From Coleofasciculus sp. LEGE 07092 (GTDB lineage: Bacteria > Cyanobacteriota > Cyanobacteriia > Cyanobacteriales > Coleofasciculaceae): DNA of 64,000 bases. Both the position numbers and the translations under genes were made by a program. The notes beneath the pieces are model-generated. The model searched no databases, had not been told where the DNA came from, and saw nothing but the letters and a program-made list of their open reading frames with translations. The DNA lies in contig NZ_JADEWY010000003.1 of the NCBI RefSeq assembly GCF_015207375.1, positions 30,948-94,947 on the forward strand. The letters are read 5' to 3'. The stretch's first letter is position 1, and each line of letters opens with the position of its first letter. Shown here piece after piece: positions 1 to 9,920 of the stretch.

Positions 1-64
1 GTCTCTTAAAGGCGAGCGAAGCTGCACTGATGATTAAGTCAAAGTAGCTTTAAATTCTAGACTT

Positions 65-1021
65 TTATAAAACCTTTAAAGGAATAGCCCGATTCGAGAA
101 ACCAAATCTTTCTTGATAATGATTGAAAGTATCACACATCGGTGATGGTAAACTGAGCCTATTGCCCAAAGTCGGTTGAGCTGGATGAATCATCTGGGTC
201 ACTTCATTAAGCCAGTTGCTAGGACTATCTAATTCTAAGAACTGGCAAAGGCTGTGCAATGTAGCTTCCGGATGTAGAGTCAACTGATTGTATGTAATTT
301 CATAGAGGCGGTGACCAAGATGTTCGCGCCAGCTATCCACCTCGCCTAAGCTTACTAACCATTCGTATGCTCCTTTTGAGCGGTGGTCTTGCAGTTGATG
401 AACTTCCTTAGGATAATATCCAGCAGATGCTCCATCCCGTGCTAAAGCCTTCCACTTATAGTTTTCAACTCCCCACCACTGATTGAGCTGAGGTTTGCCT
501 GCAATTTTGTAGCTATTGGTTGAGGCAATACGCTCAATAGAGCAGGAAACATCAACACCATCACGGACAAGGTGGATAAATTTTGCCGTAGGAGCCAAAG
601 CCTTAAGATAACCAATTCTCATGGCATTGAAGGGTGTTTTTTCAAGAATAATTAGAGCATTGATATTAGGTTTAAAGCCGATAATCAAATGATTGAAACG
701 AACTTTTGATTCCTCATTACAGTGAGATACATTCATCAATAAGTGAGCATCAATTCGATAATAAAGATTCAGTACATCCGTCTTTGGCTCGATAGCAGCC
801 CAGAGATGGTAAGGCTCAAACAAGTAGCGAACCTTCGGATGCCGTGCCAAGATATCTCCGAGGATGGTAGTACCCGAACGACCACAACCCATCAAAAATA
901 CAGGGGATAAAAAATTCAGTGTAGTCTCATCTGAGCGAGAATGCCGAGCTTTATAGTCTGCGCTATAGTGGAGCCAGCTATATTTGATTTGTCGAAACCA
1001 AGGCTTTAGGGCATTTATCAT
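65..1021 (-). CDS. Sulfotransferase family protein
   Basis: Probable PAPS-dependent sulfotransferase that would add sulfate to a saccharide or other acceptor of this surface-polymer locus. The 5'-phosphosulfate loop GCGRSGTT lies near residues 45-52 and the 3'-phosphate-binding stretch VRDGVDVSCS near 152-161, the usual order for the family. I chose the ATG at 1021; an in-frame TTG at 1048 would add nine residues. It is divergent from the GT4 gene, with about 39 bp between start codons, so the two promoters must overlap. The substrate cannot be told from sequence. Confidence 0.82.
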   Translation of the reverse strand: MINALKPWFRQIKYSWLHYSADYKARHSRSDETTLNFLSPVFLMGCGRSGTTILGDILARHPKVRYLFEPYHLWAAIEPKTDVLNLYYRIDAHLLMNVSHCNEESKVRFNHLIIGFKPNINALIILEKTPFNAMRIGYLKALAPTAKFIHLVRDGVDVSCSIERIASTNSYKIAGKPQLNQWWGVENYKWKALARDGASAGYYPKEVHQLQDHRSKGAYEWLVSLGEVDSWREHLGHRLYEITYNQLTLHPEATLHSLCQFLELDSPSNWLNEVTQMIHPAQPTLGNRLSLPSPMCDTFNHYQERFGFSNRAIPLKVL

Positions 1022-1060
1022 GTTAAAAAAATATTCGAGAGATCGCAATAACTATATAGT

Positions 1061-2254
1061 ATGAAGATTTTAGAGATTACACCCTATTTGGGTTCAAATT
1101 ATGGCGGACCGGGAAAAGTAGTGATTGAGTTAGCCAAAAATATCGGGAGTTACGAGGTATTTCTTGATATTGTTACCAGCAATGCTAATGGATGTGATAA
1201 ACTCAACTCTCGTCTTGAAGTATGGATTGAGGAAAACCATTACAAAATTCAGTACTTTAATTGTTGGCATCGGAATGACTTCATTGTGAGTTCATCTTTA
1301 TTAAAGTGGCTATGCCAGCATATAACCCATTACAACCTAGTTCATACAAATACTATTTTTGCTCCCCTGATTACTCTTATTCATTGGGTATGTATATTCT
1401 ACAAAATTCCCTATATTATAACTCCTCATGGGATGCTAGAACCCTGGGCAATATCCCACAAAGCTTGGAAAAAGCAGTTCTATTACACTCTACTTGAAAA
1501 GCCAGCTCTCCAGCAAGCCAGTGCTATCCACGTTCTTTCAACCACCGAAGCCAAAAACATAAAGCTTCTAGGATTAAAGCCACCTACTGTTGTTATTCCG
1601 AATGGTATTCACTCACAAGAATTTAAGAGACTGCCAGCTCCAGAAATTTTATATCAACAGTTCCCTGCTGCCAGAAATAAAACTTTAATTCTGTTTCTCG
1701 GTCGCCTTGACCCCAAAAAAGGACTTGATTTACTTGCTCCTGCCTTTGCTAAAGTTCACAGTCAGTTTCCTGAGACTCATTTAGTCGTAGCCGGACCTGA
1801 TAATATCGGTTTTCTGCCAACAGCTAAACGTTATTTTGCACAAGCAGGATGTCTAGATGCTGTCATCTTCACAGGTATGCTCACTGGCTCATTGAAATAT
1901 GCGGCTTTAGCGGCTGCTAATTTATACGTTGCCCCGTCTTATTCTGAAGGCTTCAGTATGTCTGTCTTAGAAGGCATGGCTTCTGGATTGCCCTGTATTA
2001 TTACAACTGGCTGTAATTTTCCAGAAGCGGCTGAAGCACAAACGGCTTATGTTGTCGAGATTGATACGAATGCCATTGCTGATGCCTTAATTCACGGTTT
2101 GAGTAATCCTCACCAAGCTAAAGCAATGGGTACTCGCGCTCGTCAATTTATTTTCCAAAACTATACCTGGGAACAGTCTGCGAAAAAGCTCATCCAAGTT
2201 TATACAGCCATCCTTGAACGAAAGCCTTTGCCAGATGATTTGACCTATAGCTAG
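1061..2254 (+). CDS. Glycosyltransferase family 4 (GT4)
   Basis: Cytoplasmic GT-B fold retaining glycosyltransferase, 397 aa. The N-terminal acceptor domain opens with a glycine-rich GGPGKVV loop. The C-terminal donor domain carries LGRLDPKKG and the E-x7-E motif EGFSMSVLE (Glu296 and Glu304), typical of nucleotide-sugar binding in GT4. The TAG stop overlaps the GTG of the following YdcF gene by one base (TAGTG), so the two are probably translationally coupled. Sugar specificity is unknown. Confidence 0.88.
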   Translation: MKILEITPYLGSNYGGPGKVVIELAKNIGSYEVFLDIVTSNANGCDKLNSRLEVWIEENHYKIQYFNCWHRNDFIVSSSLLKWLCQHITHYNLVHTNTIFAPLITLIHWVCIFYKIPYIITPHGMLEPWAISHKAWKKQFYYTLLEKPALQQASAIHVLSTTEAKNIKLLGLKPPTVVIPNGIHSQEFKRLPAPEILYQQFPAARNKTLILFLGRLDPKKGLDLLAPAFAKVHSQFPETHLVVAGPDNIGFLPTAKRYFAQAGCLDAVIFTGMLTGSLKYAALAAANLYVAPSYSEGFSMSVLEGMASGLPCIITTGCNFPEAAEAQTAYVVEIDTNAIADALIHGLSNPHQAKAMGTRARQFIFQNYTWEQSAKKLIQVYTAILERKPLPDDLTYS

Positions 2255-2889
2255 TGAAGGATTTTTATTGTCATCACAAACGATACCGTCTTATCTGTGC
2301 GGTTAGCACTGTCCTCATCCTGATCCTATTGAGCATTATTCCCCTGCGACTGGCAATCGCATATTCCCAAGCTCCCCACCCCCAAGCTATTCTCACCCTT
2401 GGTGGTGGTGTGGAGCGAGAAACCTTCACAGCTCAATTTGCCCAAGCTCATCCGACTCTAGACATCTGGGTTTCTTCTGGCATTCCCTCCAACAAAGCCC
2501 GTCCTATCTTTCGCGCTGCTGGAATCAATGATGAACGGGTACATCTAGATCGTCGCGCTGTGGATACTGTCACTAACTTTACCTCTTTAGTGCCTGACTT
2601 CAAGCGCCGCCATATCCAGCACCTCTACCTGATCACCTCCGACTATCATATGCCCAGAGCTACAGCGATCGCTATCCTTGTCCTTGGCAGCCAAGGCATC
2701 GCCTTCACCCCTGTCTCTGTACCATCAAACATACCCACAGAATCCTCATTCCGCCTTCTGCGCGATGTCGGTCGTGCTTTCCTCTGGGTTGTTACGGGTC
2801 ACACTGGTGCTAGCCTCAACCCTCGACTGTCATTGTCTCCTGTACAGCAGCTCTACCATAGTAACGGCGATAGTAATCATACGAACTAG
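2254..2889 (+). CDS. ElyC/SanA/YdcF family membrane protein (copy 1)
   Basis: DUF218-type protein of 211 aa with one N-terminal membrane helix, then ILTLGGG, WVSSG, DTVTNF and SDYHMPRA blocks. This order is shared with the two paralogues at 32437 and 39854. Relatives in E. coli (ElyC, SanA, YdcF) are linked to envelope polysaccharide or undecaprenyl metabolism; the chemistry is not settled. The paralogues stop soon after VTG(R/N), but this copy continues about 20 residues and overlaps the 3' end of the convergent wzc-type gene by 74 bp. GTG start, coupled to the GT4 gene. Confidence 0.8.
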   Translation: MKDFYCHHKRYRLICAVSTVLILILLSIIPLRLAIAYSQAPHPQAILTLGGGVERETFTAQFAQAHPTLDIWVSSGIPSNKARPIFRAAGINDERVHLDRRAVDTVTNFTSLVPDFKRRHIQHLYLITSDYHMPRATAIAILVLGSQGIAFTPVSVPSNIPTESSFRLLRDVGRAFLWVVTGHTGASLNPRLSLSPVQQLYHSNGDSNHTN

Positions 2890-5125
2890 CCGTATAGCCC
2901 TTAACTCCATTCGCTACTACTCCTAGCACCCTAGCATTAGACGTTCTCAATCCATACAAGACTTGCGACAACACTGCCCGGTCAGTTCGTCCCAATCCCA
3001 CCACCATTACAATTCCATCCGTATGAGCTGCAAGTAACCGAGCATCCGCCAGACCCAATAGGGGGGGTGTATCAAAAATTATCAGGTCAAACGTCTCTTG
3101 GAAACGTTCCACCAAATTCCGCATCTTTTGAGAACACAGCAACCGAGTCGGGTCAGGTGGAATCTGCCCTGCTGTCAGTACGAATAGATTATCTTCTAAG
3201 GAGGATTGCTGAATCACATCATCTACATTCATCTCGCTGGAAATGACATTGCTCAATCCCCAAACATTCGGTAAATCTGTTGTGGTATGTATCTGAGGAC
3301 GCCGCAAATCTGCATCTACCAACAACACTCGCTGCCCCATAGCTGCGGCTGCCTGTGCCAGAAACGTTGCTGTCGTCGATTTTCCATCTGCTGGAACCGA
3401 CGAACTTACCACTAGTGAGCGAATTGGTTGGTCGGGACTGAGAAAGTGGAGATTGGCATGGAGCGAACGAAATTCTTCTAAAAACGGAGAGGCGTGATAT
3501 CGATAAGAGCGTCCGCCTACTTCCGACGCCAATGCCTCAGTATTCGCGGCTGAACTTGCCCCCGCACGGATAATGCCTTTCTTTAGGTCTTTGCGAAATG
3601 GAATTGTTCCCAAAAGTGGCAAACCCGTGCTGTCCTTCAACTCATCGGCAGAATGAAATACGTTATCTAACTTTTCTGCTAATAACCCGGCACCTGCCCC
3701 AGCGAGTAACCCAGCCACAGTTGCCAGCGCCAGACCACGGGGTATGTTAGGAGAAATCGGAGCTTCCGGTAGTTGTGGCATGGCGAGTAACTGCCAAGGT
3801 AGAGTCTTTTGTGCCGACTCAATTTGTAGTGTCTCCCGTACTGCCAGAAAGCGGTTCAAGCTCTCTGTCGCCACTTTCAGCTCTCGCTGTAAATCTGTAT
3901 ACCGACGGGCAATGCCTGGTAACTGTTTGAGTTGGCTAGTCGCCAAACGTTCCGCTTGGACCACCTCGGTAGCACGAGCCTGCAAAACTTGAAGTTGGTT
4001 TTTCGTGTCAACCAGCTCCTGAGTCAATGTCAAGCGAATGGAACTGGGGGACGAGAGGGATTCGGTGTTGCTGGGAACCCCAGAGATTTGGTTGCCTAGA
4101 ACCGTTGAGGCTTCTTGATCCAACAGGGGCAGCAAATTCTGCCGCTTTTCCCGCAGCGCCTGCAGCGTCGGAGCTTCATCGGTAAATCGCGCTGACTCAA
4201 TCGCAATCTTGCTATCGAGTTCCGAAAGCTGGTTGAGTAACTCCTGGTAGCGGGGAGCTTCTGAAAGCGCTGCTGCTGTAAGTGCTTGTTCCTGAGATAC
4301 TCCCAACTCTGCTAACTGATTTTGCAGGTTGATGTAGAGCGACTGAGTTTCACTGAGCTGGCTTTCTGTCTCTTGTCGCTGTTGGACAATTTGACCGATG
4401 CGAGTCGTCAAGAGTTGACCTTGAGTATCTGGATCGACGAGGTTATACTGCTGTCGAAAGGTCTGGAGTCTCTCCTGAAGCTTGTTTACTCGTTCCTGGA
4501 GTTTGGGCAATTGGTCGTTGACAAACTGAATTCCCTGTCGGATGCTGGTTTGCTGCTCTTGCTTGGAGTAATCAACGTAGCCTTCGGCAACTTGCTCCAA
4601 AATAAATTGAATTTTTTGGGGGTCTGAATCCTGATAACGAACTTCTAAAATTTTGGTTTGTTGCAGCCGAGAAATTAGCAGTTTGCTTCGGAGGGTATTG
4701 TAGTCAATCTCTGGGTACTGGTCTTGAATTTTCTCGACAATCGAAGTCATGACCTGCGGACTCCACAGTACCTGAACCTGAGTATCGTAATCCAGACTGC
4801 TACCTTGAACCCCGGCACTTTGCTTGAGTGATTCGTCGATCCGATCTAACTTATTTTCCCCAGAAATTGGCTCAACCAGTAGCTGAAACTTGCCTTCGTA
4901 GTTAGGTTCCTGTTCCAACACTTTAGCGACTATGCCAGAGGTTACGGCGATCGCTACCCCAGCAATAACGAATGCTCGTCGTCGCGCCACCGCCAGAATC
5001 TGACGCAGGTCGAGCTTGTCTTCCTCAATCTCAGAAAACCCCTTGGTGTAGAGTTGAGGCACTTCGGAGAGTGGTTTGCCGTTACGGTTAGGCAGCAACG
5101 GCTGATAATCCCCATTTAGACCCAT
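2816..5125 (-). CDS. Wzc-type polysaccharide co-polymerase / tyrosine autokinase
   Basis: 769 aa inner-membrane protein that would set chain length and drive export of the polysaccharide. Order: cytoplasmic N-terminus, first membrane helix near residue 50-70, Wzz/GNVR periplasmic domain with long coiled coils (about 190-430), second helix near 465-485, then a BY-kinase domain. Walker A is in SSVPADGKST (about 575-584), Walker A' in LLVDADLRRP (about 601-610), and Walker B in LIIFDTPP (about 681-688). A C-terminal tyrosine cluster YDYYRRYY (about 749-756) is the expected autophosphorylation site. The last 74 bp are antisense to the YdcF gene. A long upstream gap suggests its own promoter. Confidence 0.92.
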   Translation of the reverse strand: MGLNGDYQPLLPNRNGKPLSEVPQLYTKGFSEIEEDKLDLRQILAVARRRAFVIAGVAIAVTSGIVAKVLEQEPNYEGKFQLLVEPISGENKLDRIDESLKQSAGVQGSSLDYDTQVQVLWSPQVMTSIVEKIQDQYPEIDYNTLRSKLLISRLQQTKILEVRYQDSDPQKIQFILEQVAEGYVDYSKQEQQTSIRQGIQFVNDQLPKLQERVNKLQERLQTFRQQYNLVDPDTQGQLLTTRIGQIVQQRQETESQLSETQSLYINLQNQLAELGVSQEQALTAAALSEAPRYQELLNQLSELDSKIAIESARFTDEAPTLQALREKRQNLLPLLDQEASTVLGNQISGVPSNTESLSSPSSIRLTLTQELVDTKNQLQVLQARATEVVQAERLATSQLKQLPGIARRYTDLQRELKVATESLNRFLAVRETLQIESAQKTLPWQLLAMPQLPEAPISPNIPRGLALATVAGLLAGAGAGLLAEKLDNVFHSADELKDSTGLPLLGTIPFRKDLKKGIIRAGASSAANTEALASEVGGRSYRYHASPFLEEFRSLHANLHFLSPDQPIRSLVVSSSVPADGKSTTATFLAQAAAAMGQRVLLVDADLRRPQIHTTTDLPNVWGLSNVISSEMNVDDVIQQSSLEDNLFVLTAGQIPPDPTRLLCSQKMRNLVERFQETFDLIIFDTPPLLGLADARLLAAHTDGIVMVVGLGRTDRAVLSQVLYGLRTSNARVLGVVANGVKGYTASSYDYYRRYYGRAAVQETMTVEG

Positions 5126-5959
5126 AAGGCAAAAACTTGAACTTGGCTTTTACAAAACTGACGTGAATTCTCCTATCATGAACCTTGATAGAGAGGTTAA
5201 TCGGAATCAAACCCTATCAATTACTGATACAGTGTTGGTACGCTTTATCAGGACAAGCTCTAGAAGGGAGTCAGAGAATCCGCCGCCCGTGCCAACGGTG
5301 GGAGCCATTACCTTATGAACCTGTGGCTGTTTAAACCCTCGACGGAAGCAGAGGCACTTTTGTAGAGGAAGTCCGTCAGCAGAGTCAGGGAATATTTACC
5401 ACACAGCCATCTAATCCATAGGTGACATAGATATCATATTTAAAAATTGATGTCAATACCTATCTAGTGATTTTAGAAGCAACGGGCTTTCTGGGTAACA
5501 AGCAACAGCTACTGTTCGTATAGACAGTGTGAATGAGTTGTCGTTCAGTTTAGAAAGCTTAGTCGTCATAAAATAAAATAGAAAAAATTCAGATAGTTAC
5601 TGAGTCTGTAACACTCACTCAAGATAGTGAATCATATTTTTATCGATTGATAAAGAAACACTATCGGAGCAAATGATGCTGATTTTCATCTAGAATTGTA
5701 ATTTCTATACGGGGATTAAATGGATTATCTTTATTAAGGTAATTTTCAAGAAAATGAGGTTCCAGAATGAAATGTAATCCACGAATAATAGAATTAACTA
5801 AGATGAACTCATAAATTTATAACGCATAAGAATCCCTTGAAAAAGTTAGAAAAAATCAAACAATGATAGACGTTCCAATCCGAATATAAATAAATTGTAT
5901 GGGTAAGTCCTAACGTCACCCTGTATAAGTCAGGTAATCCCACTCAAGAATAAAGCGAC
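5126..5959. other. Intergenic region, 834 bp
   Basis: It separates the divergent wzc-type gene and the GT4 gene at 5960, so promoters for both should lie here. No convincing ORF is present. The segment around 5265-5400 has higher GC and short closed frames and could be an old gene remnant, but I could not identify it. The remainder is AT-rich. Confidence 0.4.
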
Positions 5960-7297
5960 ATGAGCAACGGCAAGACCCCAGTACGACATGGCAGACCCAT
6001 CCAACTCTCAATAATTACCCAATTTTATCCGCCTGACTACGCCGCGACAGGACAGCTCATTGAAGAACTCGCTGTTCGGCTGGGGAAACAGAGTCTTTTC
6101 GTTCAAGTCTTTACAGGACAACCGGGTTATGCATTTCACAACCAGTCTGCCCCAGCCCTTGAGCATTTCGAGGGAGGGGTAATTCAGCGATCGCGTGCCA
6201 CTCGAATTTGGTCGAAACGCATCCGGGGCAAAGCTGTTAATGGATTGCTATTTTGCCTGCGTGCTGGACTTCATTTGCTTAAGAGTCGCAGTCGCGGCGA
6301 TATCCTTTTAGTGACGACTGCCCCTCCCTTCTTACCAATTTTGGGATACTTGGTCAAGAAGCTCTTCAATGTCCCCTATGTCTGCTTACTTTACGATCTC
6401 TATCCCGATGTAGCTGTTGAACTGAGTGTCATCTCTCGCCATCATTGGTTTGTACGACTTTGGGATACGATAAACCGCCGCATTTGGCGGCAGGCTCGAC
6501 AAATCATCGTACTTAGTCCATCTATGAAAACGAGGATTACGGCAAAATGTCCGGAAGTTCGGGGTAAGATTTCGGTCATTCATAATTGGGCAGATGCTAA
6601 TGTGATCGTACCCATTGTTAAGCAAGAAAATTGGTTTGCCCAAACCTTCAATCTGGTCGATACCTTTACAGTTCTCTATTCCGGCAACATGGGACGCTGC
6701 CATGATATGGATACGATCTTGGAAGCGGCAGAACTCCTACAACACGATTCAATTCAATTTGTTTTCATCGGCAATGGTGCCAAACGCAAAGCTTTTGAAT
6801 CTCAAGCCACTCAGTTAGGTTTGAAAAACTGCTGCTTCTTACCGTATCAAGATAAACAAAACCTGCCCTATTCCCTAACCGCCTGTGACTTGTCCTTGGT
6901 GAGCGTGAGTGTTGGCATGGAAGGCTTAGTGGCACCTAGCAAGCTTTACGCCGCCTTAGCTGCGGGGCGTCCTGTGGCAGCGATTTGCGAATCCCACTCC
7001 TATTTACGGACAATAGTCACAGAAGCCGGATGTGGTGAGGCTTTCAATAATGGTGATGCTTCTGGTCTAGCGGCTTTTATTCGACGCTTGTCCACCGACA
7101 CTCACCTTGTCAAGCAAATGGGTGAAGCAGGACGGTACTACCTAAAAACCCACTTTACACCTGAACTCATTGCCAACCAGTACTCACAACTGCTGCACAA
7201 GTCAGTAATCGAGGGATGGGAATCATGCGCATCAACTACTGTTGGAGCCGTTAATCCTCACCCCCAACCCATCTCCCATCCAAAAAGAGGTAAATAG
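5960..7297 (+). CDS. GT4 glycosyltransferase, WcaI/WbuB-like
   Basis: 445 aa GT-B enzyme. The N-terminus TQFYPPDYAATGQLIEEL matches the opening of WcaI/WbuB-type transferases of extracellular polysaccharide loci. The C-terminal half has VLYSGNMGRCHDMDT, a donor-site block, and ends with the APSKLYAALAAGRPVAA stretch where GT4 enzymes bind the nucleotide sugar. It is likely to add one sugar to a lipid-linked intermediate. Monocistronic by layout: a large gap upstream and a convergent gene downstream. The last about 20 residues are low-complexity. Confidence 0.87.
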   Translation: MSNGKTPVRHGRPIQLSIITQFYPPDYAATGQLIEELAVRLGKQSLFVQVFTGQPGYAFHNQSAPALEHFEGGVIQRSRATRIWSKRIRGKAVNGLLFCLRAGLHLLKSRSRGDILLVTTAPPFLPILGYLVKKLFNVPYVCLLYDLYPDVAVELSVISRHHWFVRLWDTINRRIWRQARQIIVLSPSMKTRITAKCPEVRGKISVIHNWADANVIVPIVKQENWFAQTFNLVDTFTVLYSGNMGRCHDMDTILEAAELLQHDSIQFVFIGNGAKRKAFESQATQLGLKNCCFLPYQDKQNLPYSLTACDLSLVSVSVGMEGLVAPSKLYAALAAGRPVAAICESHSYLRTIVTEAGCGEAFNNGDASGLAAFIRRLSTDTHLVKQMGEAGRYYLKTHFTPELIANQYSQLLHKSVIEGWESCASTTVGAVNPHPQPISHPKRGK

Positions 7298-7339
7298 ACA
7301 ATAGCGATCGCAATCTATTGTTATCAGAACAATCCGCTG

Positions 7340-8473
7340 CTAAAAATCTACTCCCCGCTTCAAATCCACACCTTTTTCGCAGTAGTGTTTGTGACAAATC
7401 ATCTCGGAATGAACGGCGGCAAGGTCAAAATATGTCGGTTGATTTTTGCAGCGACCTGTAATAATAACTTCCGTATCGCGGGGTTTACGCAGCAAAGCAT
7501 CCACAATCGGTTCCACCTGCAACAGTTCTAAGTCAACGGTGGGATTTAGCTCATCCATGATGATTGTTTTATACAAACCCGATGCTAGGGCTGCTCTGGC
7601 AATTTCCCAGCCCCGTTCTGCCTCAACATAATCTAAAATCTGCTGTTGACCCCGCCAAACGATCGCATCTCGACCACAGCGGTGATGATCGACTAAATTG
7701 GGGTAACTTCGTCTCAAGGCTGCGATCGCTGCATCTTCTGTATACCCACTTCCCCCTTTAAGCCACTGCACAATTAGCACTCGATGGGACTTATCGGTGC
7801 TAATGCCCCGACCGATTGCCTGCAATGCCTTCCCCAACGCATTGGTTGATTTGCCCTTGCCGTTTCCCGTATAGATTTCAATGCCCTCAATCCCCTGTTC
7901 TCTAGAAATGGGATGGTCATGGGGGACAGACTCGGTGTGCAAATCGGCGATATCCAGGAGGGCTTGGGGCGTTCCTCGACCGGTGACGATAATTTCTAGA
8001 TAGGGGGATTTGTCTTTCAGTGTCTGAACTACCTCCTCTACTGCCAACAAACCCAAATCTAGAACGGGATTCAACTCATCTAAGACGATAACAGAATAGA
8101 GTTCAGAAGCGATCGCGCCCTTGGCAACATCCCAACCCCGGTGCGCTTCCAATGCATCAAAGCGAGTCACTTCCTCTTTCGTAAAAAACGAATCTCGTCC
8201 TGTGCGCACTTGATCAATTAAATGAGGGAAGCCCCGACGCAGCGCTTCAATTGCCGCATCTTCATCGTAGGTACGCCCTGATCCTTTCAGAAATCTCAGC
8301 AGCAAGACGCGGCTAGACTCAGTGGAGTCAATGCCCAATCCAATCGAGCGCAATACAACGCCCAATGCTGCCTGAGACTTGCCTTTACCAACCCCATCGT
8401 AAACGTGAATTTGACCGGTGATGCGCTCGGAACGCTCAACCGCCGTGCGAATACCAATACCCGTTCTGGTCAT
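7340..8473 (-). CDS. Tandem CobO/BtuR-like P-loop protein (two domains)
   Basis: Two consecutive copies of the cob(I)alamin adenosyltransferase (CobO/CobA/BtuR) fold in one chain. Copy 1 has the P-loop GVGKGKS and the DELNPVLDLGLL block; copy 2 has GNGKGKS and DELNPTVDLELL. Both also repeat EDAAI.ALRR and RGWE/D.A. Single-domain enzymes are about 180-200 aa, and this chain is 377 aa. I prefer the ATG at 8473 because AAGGAG lies four bases upstream; an in-frame ATG at 8578 would add 35 residues unlike the family. It could adenosylate corrinoids or be a repurposed P-loop protein. It has no functional link to the sugar genes around it. Confidence 0.75.
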   Translation of the reverse strand: MTRTGIGIRTAVERSERITGQIHVYDGVGKGKSQAALGVVLRSIGLGIDSTESSRVLLLRFLKGSGRTYDEDAAIEALRRGFPHLIDQVRTGRDSFFTKEEVTRFDALEAHRGWDVAKGAIASELYSVIVLDELNPVLDLGLLAVEEVVQTLKDKSPYLEIIVTGRGTPQALLDIADLHTESVPHDHPISREQGIEGIEIYTGNGKGKSTNALGKALQAIGRGISTDKSHRVLIVQWLKGGSGYTEDAAIAALRRSYPNLVDHHRCGRDAIVWRGQQQILDYVEAERGWEIARAALASGLYKTIIMDELNPTVDLELLQVEPIVDALLRKPRDTEVIITGRCKNQPTYFDLAAVHSEMICHKHYCEKGVDLKRGVDF

Positions 8474-8584
8474 TCGGCTCCTTGAAACGTTAGAGAGTGA
8501 ACTACTCAGACTACAACACTTTGTGAGTTGGTGTGGTACGGTTCCTCTCTCGTTTCTATCGTCCCCATAAAAATACAAAATTCC

Positions 8585-9064
8585 TTATTCATGATTCCTA
8601 ATGCCCTGACCATTTTCTTGAGATTCGTAGAAAAGCGCTTCCCTAGCGGTTTTTACTGACCAATCTTCATTTTGACCACCAATAATTAATCGTTCGATTT
8701 GGACATATTCCTTTTCGAGCTGTTTGAGAGAATTGATCAAGACATCAAGAGCGAACGCATCACTTGTACCCAAATCAAACCAGCAGCGTCCCCAAGTCCC
8801 TTGATACTCAAAATCTGCTTTATTATGCATCAGTGCCATCAGACTGCTGTCTGCTTGACGCTCATCATAGTCCATGTAGCTGATATCAACACCCATTTCC
8901 TGAACTTGGAGGTTTTCTGCATCAAATCCTCCCAGTTTGCCTAAGTAAAACCACGAGTTGAACAGTTCTTCAATGTATTCCTTTTCCATGGGGGAAGGAA
9001 CGGTGCTGAATTCCAGCCAAATCCACAAATCGAACGGGTTATACTCGCGGAACTGTACCTGCAT
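8585..9064 (-). CDS. DUF3531 family protein
   Basis: 159 aa soluble acidic protein. The opening YNPFDLWIWLEF, a central GTWGRCWFDLGTSDAFALD block and the ending GGQNEDW identify it, from memory, as the cyanobacterial and plastid DUF3531 family, whose function is unknown. It lies upstream of the tandem-CobO gene on the same strand with about a 110 bp gap, so cotranscription is possible. Confidence 0.75.
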   Translation of the reverse strand: MQVQFREYNPFDLWIWLEFSTVPSPMEKEYIEELFNSWFYLGKLGGFDAENLQVQEMGVDISYMDYDERQADSSLMALMHNKADFEYQGTWGRCWFDLGTSDAFALDVLINSLKQLEKEYVQIERLIIGGQNEDWSVKTAREALFYESQENGQGIRNHE

Positions 9065-9920
9065 TACTGTTAAATTTCCAGGGTTTCGACCATTCTAACC
9101 AAAAGTAGCAACCTATACCAAGTTACCCTCAAAAACAACAACGTAATTGAGAACTTCCTATTCCCTCTTTCCTTCTCTCTTTCTCAAAGTTACGGCTTAG
9201 AACGCAGCTTGGTATTAAAGGTTTGGCAGAAATTTTTGGTAGTCTTGATGAAATAGGCTGTACTCTAAGAATTTTAATACTGTATAATAAAATACGATCT
9301 TCCCTTTATGCATATTTTTGCACTTGAGTCAATGAGATAGTCCTCTAATAGTATAAGATGCACACTATTGTGAGGAAATTATAAAGGTTTCATCAAGATC
9401 AAGAAAGCGTTTTTTAAGACTTGATGAAGTCGGTGTTTATTCTTGTCTGTCTAGATGAGAGATCAGGTATACTCGTGCAGAGCCAATAACCCAGCGATGA
9501 TCCTAATGAGCGTGGGATTGAAAGACAACAAGCTTTGTCAAGGGGCTGCTAAATGACTTTTAGGAGGTTAAGATTGCGGAGAAAGCTTCTTTTATAATAG
9601 TGTTTTCATTTGAAAATAAACAGCCCAAGTCTTTTATTATAAGGCTTTCAACGCTTTTATTGTTTACGAGCTATCTAAAAACGCTGTATCAGCCTTATCT
9701 GTGCGTAATCTACTTAAAACGCCCAACTGCAAACCTTATCCTGGATCAGAAAAGTCTAGTTTAAAAAGTGCAACCTGTGCAGTTCTAGGTTAAATTGACT
9801 AAAACAGAACCATAATCCCTGATCTAGAAGGAAGGTCTTCTAGATATGACTGAGAAAGCTTACTTTTTCAATCCTAATTCATTAATCTATGAATTTGCTT
9901 ATTTTTCCCGATAGCCAGAG
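9065..9920. other. Intergenic region, 856 bp
   Basis: AT-rich region between the divergent DUF3531 gene and the GT2 operon; both promoters should lie here. A hairpin with 8-bp arms (TCATCAAG / CTTGATGA) spans 9390-9427. The octamer ATACCAAG and its complement CTTGGTAT flank about 90 bp near 9113-9216 and could be the ends of a degenerate small element. I see no coding sequence. Confidence 0.4.

Noticed and set aside
5265..5400. Remnant of a transposon gene or its guide RNA
   Set aside because: Short closed frames and higher GC only; no recognisable motif, end or second copy.
9109..9224. A miniature inverted-repeat element with ATACCAAG/CTTGGTAT ends
   Set aside because: Only 8 bp match, no target duplication is visible and there is one copy in the window.
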